Positions 36,792-47,905 of a DNA stretch of 64,000 nucleotides are shown here, in pieces (the first letter of the stretch is position 1; the number at the start of each line of letters is the position of its first letter). Made by a program: the position numbers and the translations under genes. Below the pieces are notes generated by a model, which saw only the letters and a list, made by a program, of their open reading frames with translations, had not been told where the DNA came from and did no database searches. Where the stretch lies: positions 8,517,922 through 8,581,921 of the forward strand of contig JAQFVV010000042.1 of assembly GCA_028023455.1 (NCBI GenBank), written 5' to 3'. The DNA comes from Epiperipatus broadwayi. Lineage: Eukaryota; Onychophora; Udeonychophora; Euonychophora; Peripatidae.

Positions 36792-38134
36792 TTGAGACTG
36801 ATTGCAAGGGTTGGTTCATCAACACAGACCCTAGCTCGTTTTCTGACTTTTTTACAGCCACATTTAACAGAAATGTCATCGTATGTTAAAGCTGCATATC
36901 ATTTTCTTGAGCTTATCCGTGATATTAAATTGGCTAATGATATTTTGGTAAGTTTTGATATTGTTTCACTTTTTACTAGTGTACCTGCAAATGAAGCTAT
37001 TCAAGTTTTAAAAAATATTCAATTACCTAATTTTGCAGTGCTTTTGATTAAACACTACTTATAGAATACATTTTTTGTTTTTGACTGGGAAGATGTATAA
37101 ACAAACATCAGATCTAGCTATGAGTTCACCAATTTCTCCAGCATTAATTTCTATTTCTATGGAAGATTTGGAAACTAAAATATTGAATTCAGCAATTAAA
37201 AAATCATCTATATGGTTGAGGTATGTTGATGATATCTTTGTTATTTAGCCTCATGGTAAGCATGCTCTTGATGATTTAATTTTTTAAAACTCTTTTCACA
37301 ACAATAGCAAATTTACTATGGAAATAGAAAATAATAACCAATTGCCCTTCTTAGATATTTTAATTGAAAAAAAGGATGGTTCTTTATCCCATAGTATGGG
37401 AGGTATCTACATTTTTCTTCACATCACTATCCTGTACAACTATTTTCAGTGGCAAAGACATTGTTAGATAGAATGAAGAGACTTCCTGATGATAGCCATT
37501 TTCTCCAAGACATATCTGCTACTAATAAAATGCTTCTTGATAATGGTTTTAATTATAGCATTGTTAATAGAGCTTATTCATATAAAAAGAAAAGATTTTG
37601 ATATATCAGAAATTAATTCAATTTTTCCATATATAAAAGGAGTAACTGATAAAATTGGTAACATTCCAAGGAAAAATAATATTCACACAGTTTAAACTAC
37701 CTATAAAAAAAAATAATGAAATATTTCCACTTTCTCAAGACAAAATTTCTTTGTAGTGTCATGGTGCATATGAAATTCCATGTAAGGTCTGTTCACATTC
37801 ATATATTGGACAGACTAATCATAGAATAAATGTTAGAAAAGAAGAACACATTCGGACAGGGAAAGAAAGTCCAATTCATCAGATATTTAGCCTCATAGAA
37901 AATTAACTAAATATGATATCAATTTTGATAAAACAAATATTCTAGTAAAAATTGAACAATATGACCAGAGATTGCTAAGAAAAGCTATAGAAATTTTTAA
38001 AAGACCCAAGAGTTTAAATGAAAGATGTGAATTAAAGAAAATTAACATTTGGAAAAAGCTATTGGAAGACAAACTAATTTTTAAAACTTCTCAACCAATA
38101 GAATTTAAATATGAGAAAAAAGAAAAAGATTAAA
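36792..38134 (+). pseudogene. PLE C RT and GIY-YIG gene, decayed
   Basis: Plus-strand pieces in order: SSYVKAAYHFLELIRDIK and NDILVSFDIVSLFTSVPANE (RT palm, 36876-36990); SSPISPALISISMEDLE (37123-37170); WLRYVDDIFVI with the catalytic YVDD (37213-37245); and NNQLPFLDILIEKKDGSL (37331-37385). A diverged region follows, then YIKGVTDKIGNIPRKNN (37632-37680) and YEIPCKVCSHSYIGQTNHRI (37766-37825). The last is the GIY-YIG start with the two-cysteine insertion common in PLEs. Multiple frameshifts make it inactive. Confidence 0.88.
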
Positions 38135-38429
38135 AATAATTTTAAATCTCACACACATTCCTATGATTTGAGAAAGAGGACCTCTGAGGAAGGGACTTGT
38201 TATTGTACTGAAACATCAACTATTACATGGAATATCCTGAAAATAATTATAATAAGAAGTCATATATATATAATACACTATTATATTAATATACAAAATT
38301 AGTTAATATACGCAGAATCTTTGCTTACAGGTAAATGGGTGTTAATTTATATTAAAACAGCACATGTATGAAGATTGGTTTACTTCCGAATATATTAAAA
38401 TAAATACTGTGTTATATAAACAACAAATT

Positions 38430-40925
38430 TTTAATAAGGTCAGTAACACCTGTTTGTTCTCTTACCCATATATTGTGTTTTCGATCTCTTCTTGTTACTC
38501 CCAACATGCATCTCTCCATACTTCTTTGAGTGGTCTGAAGTTTCTGTACTGCTCTTCTATTAAGTATCCAAGTCTCAGATCCATAAGTAAGAACTAGTAA
38601 AACACATTTGTTAAAAACCATCCTTTTCAAACACATAGGCATATTTCCTTTTAGTATCAAGTTATTTCTACCAAAAGCACTCCAAGCAAGTTCAATTCTA
38701 TGATTAATTTCATCTATTATGTTTCCATCTGTATAAATAATCTGACCAAGGTATTTGTAACTGTTAACTTCTTCTAACTCATCATAATCAATCTTTATTT
38801 TCATATTTTGACAAAATCCATTAAACATTACTTTAGACTTTTTAACATTTGTCTTTAGTCCTATTTTCATCTGATGACTCTTGCAACATTTCCTGCAGCT
38901 CTAAAACATTATTTGCAAAAACAACTACATCATCTGCAAAATCTAAATGACTTAAATAATCTCCATTTACTTTTACTCCTTTAGTTTACCATTTTAATCC
39001 ACAAAATCTTTCTTGCAGCACTGTTGTAAAAAGTTTTGGAGATATGGAGTTACCCTGTCTTATACCCTTCTCATTGTTGACTTTCCTAGTATCATTATGT
39101 AATCTAATTGTTGCAAATTGTTGCTGTTGCATTTTTATAAATATTCTTCAAAATATGACAATATCCTGGATCTATACCTTGATGATCTAATGCTTTAATC
39201 ACTGAAGAAATGTTTATAGAATCAAATGCTTTTTCATAATCTACAAATCCAAAGCATAATGGCAACTCATATTCATTTGCCCTTTCTATGACTTCTCTCA
39301 ATACCTGGATATGATCTACTGTACTAAAACCACTTTTAAAACCAGCTTGTTCTTTTGGTTGGTGGAAATACAATGTTCTCTGTAGACGAGTTGTAATTAC
39401 CTTGATAAAAATTTTGTATAAAACTGATAAAAGGCTGATAGGTCTGTAATTTCTAATATCTTCTTTATCACCTTTTTTAAATATTAATATTAATACTGCA
39501 TTCTTCCAATCATCTGGTACATCTTTATCATTTTGATGTTTGGTATATAACTTTGCTAAAAAAAATTCTATTTCTTCACCTGCTTCTTTTAATATATCAA
39601 TTATAATTTCATCATTATCTGGAGTCTTTCCTTTCTTCATACATTCAATTGCATGTCTCACTTCTTCATTTAAAATTCTGGGCAATTTGGAAGATATAAT
39701 AGATATAGGAGGTACTTGTTCTTTATTACTATATAATTCCTGATAGAAGTCTTCTACCTATTTCAAGATATCATCTCTCTTTTTAGTAATAATTCCATCT
39801 TGTTTTCTTATTGCATATATAAATTTCCTACCAATACCAAAATGTTGTTTTACACTCCTTGCTAGTTCACAGTTATACTTTTTTATATCATTTTCAACTC
39901 TTTTCTGCACCATTTTACAAAATTTGAGATATTCAATTCTTTTTAATGCATCATTTTTGTATATCTTCATATTCCTTCTTTTCTTCATAAATTATCTAGT
40001 CTCAGTAGAAATTTTATTGGTCAATTGCTGCTTTTTTCTATCAGCTATCTTTGTTGCAGTTTTTAAAAGTGTATCAGTTATTTTCATATTAATTTCTTTC
40101 AAATCTGAATCATGTTCAAAATCTACTAATACTTTAAACTGATTTGAAAGTTCTAATTTGAATTCATTAGAATGTTTCTGAAGATTAGGAATATCAACTG
40201 TAAATATTGTTTTTTTTAATAATTTTTGTCTCTCTAGTTTGCATTAACATACATCTTACATCTTACTAATCAATGATCACTTCCTGTTAGATTTATTAAG
40301 AATATTACAATCTTGAAATATGTATTTTCTGTCAGTCAAAATATAATCCAATTCTGCTGTACCTTCATTTGGATGCTTCCATGTCTATTTCCTTTTAACA
40401 TTTTTCTCAAAAAAAGAATTCATAATATAAAGTTTTTCTTTTTCTGCAAATTCCACAAGTCTATGTCCTCTCTCATTTCTATTACCATAACCAAAATTAC
40501 CTACAGCATTTTCATCTTTCATTTGTTTACCAATTCTAGCATTAAAGACTCCCATAACAATTTTAAAATCTTATTTGCTCTGATCAAAAGCCTTTTGAAC
40601 ATCCATATAAAAATCATCTACTACTTCATCACTATGCAACTTGTTGCAACGTAAACCTGAATTATCTGCATTTGGTATCTGCTATTAAGTTGTATAACTA
40701 ATCTTGCCACTCTGTCCGATACACCATCAATCTCCACAATGTTATTCTTCCACTTTTTATTTATAATGAATCCTACTCCAGTTGTATTTCCAATATTTGT
40801 GCCTTTATAGTAGAGTACATGCGTACTTTTTAAATCAATTGTCTCTTCACCTTGTCTTCTAACTTCACAAAGTTCAATAATGTCCCATCTTCCTTCACTT
40901 GAAAGTGATCTGCAGTTGTAAATAC
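38430..40925 (-). pseudogene. RTE endonuclease-reverse transcriptase gene (5' part, inverted)
   Basis: Read from 40925 downward. First an AP-endonuclease domain: GIYNCRSLSSEGRWDIIEL, CEVRRQGEETIDLKS, VMGVFNARIGK (usual GDFNA altered) and GTAELDYILTDRK. A helical linker (39988-39758) follows, and then the RT domain: DNDEIIIDILKEAG, DDWKNAVLILIFKKGDKEDI, NYRPISLLSVLYKIF (39685-39430), EQAGFKSGFSTVDHIQ, FVDYEKAFDS. The catalytic motif LDFADDVVVFAN is intact at about 38930-38960. After it come KTNVKKSKVMFNGF and VLTYGSETWILNRRA. Frame breaks at several places make it inactive, but the order of domains is complete, and this is the best RTE reference in the window. Confidence 0.9.
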
Positions 40926-40929
40926 CTAA

Positions 40930-41195
40930 ATAAAAATTAAAAGACTAAAGTGGAGTTGGTCTGGAACTATTGCTAGAAGAGATGATAATAGATGGACAAT
41001 TGAAATCTTAAACTGGATTGCAAGAGATTGTAAAAGACTCAGAAAGAGACCAAAGGTAAGATGGATGGATGAAATAAGAAAGTGTGCAAGGGTGATGTGG
41101 AGAAGAGATGCTAGAGGTAGAAGAAGATGGATTAAACTTGGAACGACCTTTATCCTGCAGTGGATTGATAATGGTTGATGATGATGATGATAAAA
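40930..41195 (+). pseudogene. RTE 3' end belonging to the inverted copy
   Basis: The frame from about 40935 reads IKRLKWSWSGTIARRDDNRW, LNWIARDCKRLRKRPKVRW, MDEIRKCARVMWRR and ends LQWIDNG, followed by GTTGATGATGATGATGATAA. Homologous to 32930-33178. The minus-strand open frame here is a shadow. Confidence 0.88.
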
Positions 41196-41200
41196 ATAAA

Positions 41201-42429
41201 TATTTATCAAAATTAGTTAATGAAAATTCAATAAATAGTTTTACAGTTATATGTTAGCATATACATGTTTATTTAATAATAAAAAAAGATAATATAAATC
41301 ATGCTTCCTCAAACAAACAATGCAATTCTAATTAACATGAATTTGTAAAATCAGAAAATTAATATAATTTAAATGTATGAATGAATAAAATGCTTTATAT
41401 CTTACCTCAAAGTAATTAGGTATAAAATATTCTGACACTCATGGAGTGCGATTTTGGCATTAGATTAACTGTACTGGAGTTTCTTGTTTTCATCATATCT
41501 CAATATTGAATCTAATTCAGAAAAAATATAAACTTGATCTTACAGTCAATATGATTAATTAGTTATTAAGTAGTCTAGATTCCATGATGGCTTAAATGGT
41601 TGCACTAAATGAATGGGATAACATGTTCAATATTAGCAGTGATCTTTCTTGATACTACTCTGATTATCCATCAAAGACTTAGAGTATTACTGATATTATG
41701 CACAGCTATCTGAGACCTCATGATCACAAAAATTGAATTTATAGAACTAAGTATATTCTCTTATGATCTATTCCCCTTAAGTATTGGTTTATTAAGATTG
41801 TTAGTCTTTTTTCTCTGCTTTTGACTTAATATTTATTCAACTTGATATTCCAAGAAGTAAGATTCACAATATACTGTACTATAATTACCCTACCCTTCCC
41901 ACCCCAATGAATTTATTACTTTTTTCATTGCTTGTGGTATTTTAGACAACAGAAGTAATAAATACTATCAATTTTCCAGAAGGTAAAGAAATAATTACAA
42001 ATAACATTCTCAAGCAAGCACTGAAAAGAAAAAAAATATTAAAGAGTTCTTCCTCTAATAGTTTTTTTTAGTTGTTCCTTTGTAATGGAACCAGTTTTTT
42101 CTTAGTTATGTTGCATTGTTTCTCATAATTTTATATATTTAGCTGTTTATGATTACAGTACTGTTAAAGATACAACACAAACTTGATAAAAAATCTTACA
42201 GGTATCACTGACATTATTCATAAAAATTTTCACTAATTCATGAAACAGAAGCTGAATAAAATTTGATTAACAGATAAAAGAATTCACAGATCCTAAAACA
42301 TACATAAATACCATATATAATGTTAGCAGCCAATATGGAGGCAATATTTTCTTCATTTTTTGAATTTTAAAAAATCAGGCAAATGCTTTTAATAATATAT
42401 TTATCCTATTAATTTGCTTGATGTTATAT
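41201..42429. other. No gene seen
   Basis: AT-rich intron sequence without recognised features. Confidence 0.35.
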
Positions 42430-42714
42430 CACCTCTTAAATAATCTTAAAAATAAAAAGGTTGTGGGCCTTGATAGCAGTTCTGCTGAATTTCAAAATAT
42501 GGAGGTGAAATTTTAGCTTTTTTAAAGGAATATATGGACTCATGAGATTTACCACCTTTTTTATTATTTCCATTAATAAAAATGAAAAAGATAAAAAAGA
42601 CTGTATCAAATATTGGGAAGATTTTGTTGAAAAGTTTTCTTCTAGTCATAAATAAACAAATAATAGAATGACTTTAAATAAATAATTAAATAACTTTATT
42701 ACTCAGGAGTTTAA

Positions 42715-42812
42715 AGGAGGTTCAAGAGCCGGGGGTGCCAGAGCGAGAATCGATCCGAGGACAGTATACTTCAGAATTAGACATATGCTACTCCATGCAG
42801 TCTACTAGCACA
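42715..42812 (-). repeat. Possible tRNA-like SINE fragment
   Basis: A short GC-rich patch. On the minus strand GTGCTAGTAGACTGCATGG could be a box A region and CGGATCGATTCTCG a box B. No tail or TSD was found, so this is weak. Confidence 0.25.
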
Positions 42813-43746
42813 GATCAAAAAGCATTATATAATTTTTGTTGCCAGGAAAATGCAAAATATTGCAAGCAAAGGTGTCATTTATTTATTTCTTTTATTGATC
42901 CAGTCAAGGTAGGGATTTCAAAATATCTAGTTGTTCATAAAATTTATTCATATTATAATATGCTATATGACATATGAAGAATCTAAAGCATTTGAAATAA
43001 AATAAAAATCTTAAAATGTTTTAATTGATTAAAAAAAACACTTTAGTTTGTTTGTTTCAAGATTTACAGCAAGCTGATAATTGTGTTGTTTTTGTTAGTT
43101 CAAAAGAAAATCTACAGAATGTTCTTAATATATCATACCATTTACACCTTTCTTAAACACTTTATCAATACTTTTATTTATATCAAGCTAACAGTTTTGA
43201 CTGTCCTGCAGTCATCATCAGGGCTACAATATTCAAATATATAATTATACAATTAATACACATCCATATATTGGTATACATAATTAAATACACAATATAA
43301 ACAAAAATAATTATACATTTTAATATAACCTTTATAAATAATCATTTCCCATTTTATTACTTTACTTTTTAAATAATTTTACCAATATTTTATATTAATT
43401 TATTTTATATCACTTTATTTTATTTTTTAAAATATTATTTAATATAATAATTATAACTTTAACATTTATTATACTATTTAATACATATTATTATCATTTC
43501 TCTTATATTATAAAATCAACTTCTAATCTTGTCTTATTTTTATTAAATATTTCTATCAATTAACTTTACCCACATTACAAATTATTTTTTATTACAAAAA
43601 ATTACCTACCTCTTGTTAATTCTATTTCCAAAACCCAACTGACAAAAAAATTCAAAATTTGTACTTGTTTAACACTCCTTCTATTGTCATTTTTTTAAAC
43701 TTTTTTATTTTAACCTTTTCAAATTCTAATTATTATTAATAATTGT

Positions 43747-44169
43747 TTATAAAATTATTGTTCTTACCCTGAAATCCCTATTAAGACTTGGTTTTATACT
43801 CTTAATCAAGATTGCCGCTTTAATTTTCCTATCCCTCCTATTATTTGTGTAATTAATCATTTTTATACAATCTTTTTCAAACCTATGACCTGTTTCTAAT
43901 GAATGCAAATAAATAGATGATCTCTTATCATATTTATGTTGAATTAATCTGGTACATATTGAATTCTTTGTTTCTCCCACATAATAGGTTTCTATATTTT
44001 TACTTTTACATGATTTGCATTTAATTTTATATACACCATTTATGTTTTTTTCTACTTTTCTTACATACTTATTATCTAATATATTAAGTAAATTCTTCCT
44101 TCTTTTATTTATCTTAAATTTTATTACATTATTAAACTTTTTGTTAATTCTAATAATTATTCTATTCAC
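43747..44169 (-). CDS. PLE D left arm, GIY-YIG endonuclease domain, open frame
   Basis: An unbroken 140-codon frame. It begins with a basic linker (RINKKFNNVIKFKINKRRKN) and contains NGVYKIKCKSCKSKN followed by YYVGETKNSICTRLIQHK, the GIY-YIG core: the V-Y and Y-V-G tripeptides with a CxxC insertion between them, typical for PLEs. HSLETGHRFEKDCIKMI and RKIKAAILIKSIKPSLNRD follow, with the conserved H, glutamate region and N. It is only the C-terminal third of a PLE protein, without RT. The intact frame suggests a fairly recent insertion rather than expression. Confidence 0.75.
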   Translation of the reverse strand: MNRIIIRINKKFNNVIKFKINKRRKNLLNILDNKYVRKVEKNINGVYKIKCKSCKSKNIETYYVGETKNSICTRLIQHKYDKRSSIYLHSLETGHRFEKDCIKMINYTNNRRDRKIKAAILIKSIKPSLNRDFRVRTIIL

Positions 44170-44697
44170 ACTTTTTACAATACTATTATTAAAGTTTTAA
44201 TACCTATATATTTATTCTTATCTATTTTATTTTTTCTACTTACTATCCCATTACTTGTATTAAATTTCTCTTCCAATTTTCTTATATTTTCTTCTATAAC
44301 ATTTCCTGGATATTATTATCTCTACACTCTTTGATTATTAATTCTATCTGTCTTCTATAATCTTCCTCATCTGAGCAATAATTCCAAGCTCTATATATTC
44401 TTGAATTCAAATATAGATGTTAAATATAAAATAAGTAGTATAAATTCAAGAATAAATTCAAGAATATATAGAGCTTGAAATTATTGCTCAGATGAGGAAG
44501 ATTATAGAAGACAGATAGAATTAATAATAAAAGAGTTTAGAGATAATGAATATCCAGGAAAAGTTATAGAAGAAAATATAAAAAAATTGGAAGAGAAATT
44601 TAACACAAGTAAGTAATGGGATAGTAAGTAAAAAAATAAAATAGATAAGAATAAATATATAGGTATTAAAACTTATAATAATAGTATTGTAAAAAGT

Positions 44698-45154
44698 ATG
44701 AATAGAATAATTATTAGAATTAACAAAAAGTTTAATAATGTAATAAAATTTAAGATAGTAAATAAAAGAAGGAAGAATATACTTAATATATTAGATAATA
44801 AGTATGTAAGAAAAGTAGAAAAAAACATAAATGGTGTATATAAAATTGAATGCAAATCATGTAAAAGTAAAAATATAAAAACCTATTATGTGGGAGAAAC
44901 AAAGAATTCAATTTGTACCAAATTAATTCAACATAAATATGATAAGAGATCACCTATTTCAACATAAATATGATAAGAGATCACCTATGTATTTGCATTC
45001 ATTAGAAACAGGTCATAGGTTTGAAAAAGATTGTATAAAAATGATTAATTACACAAATAATAGGAAGGATAGGAAAATTAAAGAGGCAATCTTGATTAAG
45101 AGTATAAAACAAAGTCTTAATAGGGATTTCAGGATAAGAACAATAATTTTATAA
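44698..45154 (+). pseudogene. PLE D right arm, GIY-YIG region broken by a 31-bp duplication
   Basis: Nearly identical to the left-arm protein, but the 31-bp unit TTCAACATAAATATGATAAG... is present twice (44927-44957 and 44958-44988). This shifts the frame, so the first reading ends at 44967 and the second resumes at 44939. Apart from that the arm retains VYKIECKSCKSKN, TYYVGETKNS and the C-terminal NRDFRIRTIIL. Confidence 0.85.
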
Positions 45155-45667
45155 ACAATTATTAATAATAATTAGAATGTGAAAAAGTTAAAAGAAAAAG
45201 TTAAAGAAAATGACAATAGAGGGAGTGTTAAACAAGTACAAATTTTGAATTTTTTTGTCAGTTTGTTTTTGGAAATAGAATTAACAAGAGGTAGGTAATT
45301 TTTTTGTAATATAAAAAATAATTTGTAATATGGGAAAAGTTAATTGATAGAAATATTTAATAAAAATAAGACAAGATTAGAAGTTGATTTTATAATATAA
45401 GAGAAATGATAATAATATGTATTAAATAGTAAAATAAATGTTAAAGTTATAATTATTATATTAAATATTTTAAAAAATAAAATAAAGTGATATAAAATAA
45501 ATTAATATAAAATATTGATAAAATTATTTAAAAAGTAAAGTAATAAAATGGGAAATGATTATTTATAAAGGTCATATTAAAATGTATAATTATTTGTTTA
45601 TATTGTGTATTTAATTATGTATCTCAATATGTGGATAAGTGTATTAATTGTATAATTATATATTTGA

Positions 45668-45735
45668 ATATTGTAGCTCTGATGATGGCTGTAGAACAGT
45701 CAAAACTGTTAGCTTGATATAAATAAAAGTATTGA
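45668..45735 (+). other. PLE D 3' stem-loop, hammerhead-like
   Basis: CTGATGA is followed by a GGCTGT/ACAGTC stem and then AAAACTGTTAGC. The left arm (minus, about 43180-43225) has CTGATGA, GACTG, loop CAGGA, CAGTC, AAAAC. The first hammerhead box is perfect, but the second reads AAAA instead of GAAA. Confidence 0.45.
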
Positions 45736-45826
45736 TAAAGTGTTTAAGAAAGATGTAACTGGTATGATATGTTATAGTAGAAATCAATACATAGGAAAAG
45801 AAGTAGAAAATTATAATGTTCTTAAT

Positions 45827-46184
45827 ACAATAAACAAAGATTAATTTGATGATCAATATTTAAAAAATGTAGGTACAACAGACACCAATGTGCTATTATT
45901 GTTGCTACATTCATCAGTTTTAAAGACACTGTATTATAGCCTAATAATATAATTAATTCAACTAAGTTTATTGGATTCAGGATTGTTTCTCTGCCAAATT
46001 TATTACATGGATATGATATGAACTCCTTATCAATGTAACATTAAAGTATTGATTTTTTTTAATTTAAGGATATTTCATAATACTCTGAAAATATGATGCC
46101 TAGATAATATAAGCAGTCAGCACATTCTTCAGATATCCAGAAATGATGATATTGCATCTATAATTGTAAGAGTATATTTTCTTT
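45827..46184. other. LINE-b remainder and spacer before the FB array
   Basis: The first ~240 bp continue LINE-b in decayed form, ending near ISRNDDIASI at about 46136-46165. The rest is AT-rich. Confidence 0.45.
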
Positions 46185-47313
46185 AAAACAGGCAAAACTA
46201 TCCACACAGTAGTGCCACTCAGTGCAAGCCAGAATAATCAATGGATGACAGAAGGCTTCCCTATCTAGTGCCTACTCATCCAATATCCCCAGATTAGTTT
46301 CTGGCTTGTGGCCTTTGTCAGTTAGGAGTCTTGGATCTGAGAGCACTCAGATATTGGATGAATAGGCACTAGATAGGGATTTTATGCACAAGCCTCCATT
46401 GATTACTCTGGCTTGCACTGAATGGCACTACTGTATGGAGAGTTTTGCTATTTTAACAACAGTTATGAGCAAGCATAAGAAATGGTGATTATGTGATGTT
46501 TAGTGGTTTAATACCAATCCTGCTATGGTTATTAAAGAACCAAAGACACCAAAATATATGGATATCGAACTGAGTTCAGATCTATAACTACATAAGCTAA
46601 TGAGCTTGGATTAAATATTATTGTGTTTCCAATCTTATTCTCATAGTTTTGTAGTTAAATAAAGATAAAAGATGGCTGCTGGAGGGTTGCATTAGATCCT
46701 AAGATCTAGGTGGTGCTCTTAGATCCAAGGCTCCTCACTGACGAAGGCCACAAGCCAGAAACTAGTCTGGGATATTGGATGAGTAGGCATTAGATAGGGG
46801 TTTATGTACAAGCCTTCTGGCAGCCACTTATTACTCTGGCTTGCAATGAGTGACATTACTGTATGGAGAGTTTTACCTGTTTTAGCAAGTTATGAACAAG
46901 CATAAGAAATGATCATGTGATGATTAGTGGTTTAATACCAATCCTGCCTAATAGGATAGTGGTGGCTATGGTTATTAAAGAGCCAAAGACATCAAAATGT
47001 ATGGGTATCAAACTGAGTTCAGACCTATATGACTATATCAGCTAATGAGCTTGGATTATTATTATGTTTTCAATTTTATTCTCAGTTTTGTAGTTAAATA
47101 GTGATAAAAGGTGGCTGCTGGAGGCTTGAATCAGATCCTAAGACTCTCAGATCCAAGGCTCCACACTGACGAAGGCCACAAACCAGAAACTAGTCTAACG
47201 ATATTGGACAAGTAGGCACTAGATAGGGATTTTATGCAAAAGCCTTCTGGCATCCATTGATTACTCTGACTTGCACTAAGTGGCACTACTGTATGGAGAG
47301 TTTTGCCTGTTTT
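46185..47313. repeat. Tandem array of fold-back element FB (about 3 units of ~430 bp)
   Basis: Starts with a short fold-back like copy 1 (46185-46447), then repeats the unit [conserved AACAACAGTTATGAGCAAGC block, GGTTTAATACCAATCCTGC, CTATGGTTATTAAAGAGCCA, GTGGCTGCTGGAGG, right arm]. The arm-end landmark GTATGGAGAGTTTT(G/A)C recurs at about 46431, 46860 and 47290. The units are the FB central region plus one arm in head-to-tail order, unlike the single fold-backs at 24.3 and 25.8 kb. Confidence 0.85.
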
Positions 47314-47784
47314 AATAACAATTATGAGAAAGCATAAAAAATGGTGATCATGTGATGTTTAGTATATTTTCTGTTGGATGGGGCTTGTAAAATAAACGAA
47401 AAGCAATTAACTGACTTTGAAACTCAATTATTTCATGATGATCATGAGCAAGGTTTGGATAAGAGAGTCAAACCTTGTTTACATTATAAGATTATATTAA
47501 AGACACTCTAAAAAAAGATGCAATATAGACTGCTTTCATTGAGAAGATAAGAATTAGATTACAATGAAGAGTTATAACTAAGAAAGGCATCTTTTATAAA
47601 CAAAAGATTGCGATAAAAGTTTAAAAGGAACATCAAAATATATATAATCACATTAATAAATGTTTAAATATATTTGCAGCTGTTGTTATTTAGCTCTTAT
47701 GAAGGGGGGGGGGTATTGAATGGTTTTCATATTAAGTTTGCCGAATCCTCGTTTATACAATCAATTTAAAACTCTTAATAACGG

Positions 47785-47905
47785 TAGCAAACTCTTCATA
47801 TAGTAGTGCCATCCAGTACAAGACTTAGTAATCAACAGAAACTTTGCTATTGTTATTAACAGCGTGTGTACGAATAACAAATGGTGATCATATGCAATTT
47901 AAAAC
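47785..47905 (+). repeat. Degenerate FB fragment
   Basis: AAACTCTTCATATAGTAGTG...CATCCAG...AGTAATCAAC is the FB left end. It is followed directly by TTATTAACAGCGTGTGTACG and AATGGTGATCATATG, the block that normally follows the right end, so the interior has been deleted. Confidence 0.7.

Larger units (their letters stand above)
35875..38336. mobile_element. Palindromic Penelope-like element C with imperfect 12-bp TSD
   Basis: Left arm 35887-36760 (minus) and right arm about 37395-38263 (plus) are inverted copies of the same 3' region, and the ~630-bp centre (36761-37394) is RT sequence continuous with the right copy. Candidate TSDs are TTACGGATAAAT (35875-35886) and TTACAGGTAAAT (38325-38336), 10 of 12 identical. 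The left arm starts right after the TSD, and a ~61-bp tail (38264-38324) follows the right arm. Confidence 0.8.
38412..41200. mobile_element. RTE-type retrotransposon with twin-priming inversion
   Basis: The main body (about 38430-40925) is on the minus strand and the 3' end (about 40930-41190) on the plus strand. The body stops at GVTDLIK, and the plus-strand piece resumes at KIKRLKWSWSG and runs to LQWIDNG plus a (TGA)n tail. The breakpoints are adjacent in the original element, and the junction shares A/T microhomology. An inverted 5' part followed by a normal 3' end is the signature of twin priming during LINE integration. Confidence 0.82.
43118..45826. mobile_element. Palindromic Penelope-like element D with perfect 12-bp TSD
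   Basis: Left arm 43130-44410 and right arm 44452-45770 are inverted copies of ~1.3 kb separated by a ~41-bp spacer. The perfect duplication AATGTTCTTAAT lies at 43118-43129 and 45815-45826. The left arm begins at the base after the TSD, and a 44-bp tail (45771-45814) precedes the second copy. Each arm encodes the same PLE C-terminal region reading outward and ends with a CTGATGA stem-loop. No RT palm is present in either arm, so this copy depended on another element's enzyme. Confidence 0.92.
42430..46170 (+). pseudogene. LINE-b retrotransposon split by PLE D
   Basis: Three pieces of one non-LTR RT gene. (1) 42430-42650: LKNKKVVGLDSSSAEF..., then NEKDKKDCINYWE, equivalent to the usual KGD..DC.NYRG block. 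(2) 43045-43129: DLQQADNCVVFVSSKENLQ, the YADD catalytic region (here QADN). (3) From 45815: NVLNTINKD, then near 45985-46060 a decayed LPNLLYG..TW..YQ.NIKVL block. Pieces 2 and 3 join in frame across the 12-bp duplication AATGTTCTTAAT. The same family occurs at 49190-50410. Many stops make it inactive. Confidence 0.75.

Noticed and set aside
36464-37695. Matching MIAIFSK.. open frames as a real transmembrane protein
   Set aside because: They are an alternative frame of the PLE C arms. The PLE frame gives IGNIPRKNN and the GIY-YIG motifs in the expected order.
44015-44855. Hydrophobic open frames that look like membrane proteins
   Set aside because: Antisense shadows of the lysine- and isoleucine-rich PLE D frames. 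The two are mirror copies because of the palindrome.
22739-45770. Twin priming as the cause of the PLE palindromes
   Set aside because: In twin priming the inverted and forward parts are different, adjacent pieces of one element. In PLEs B-E both arms carry the same 3' region, so two copies or a template switch are required.
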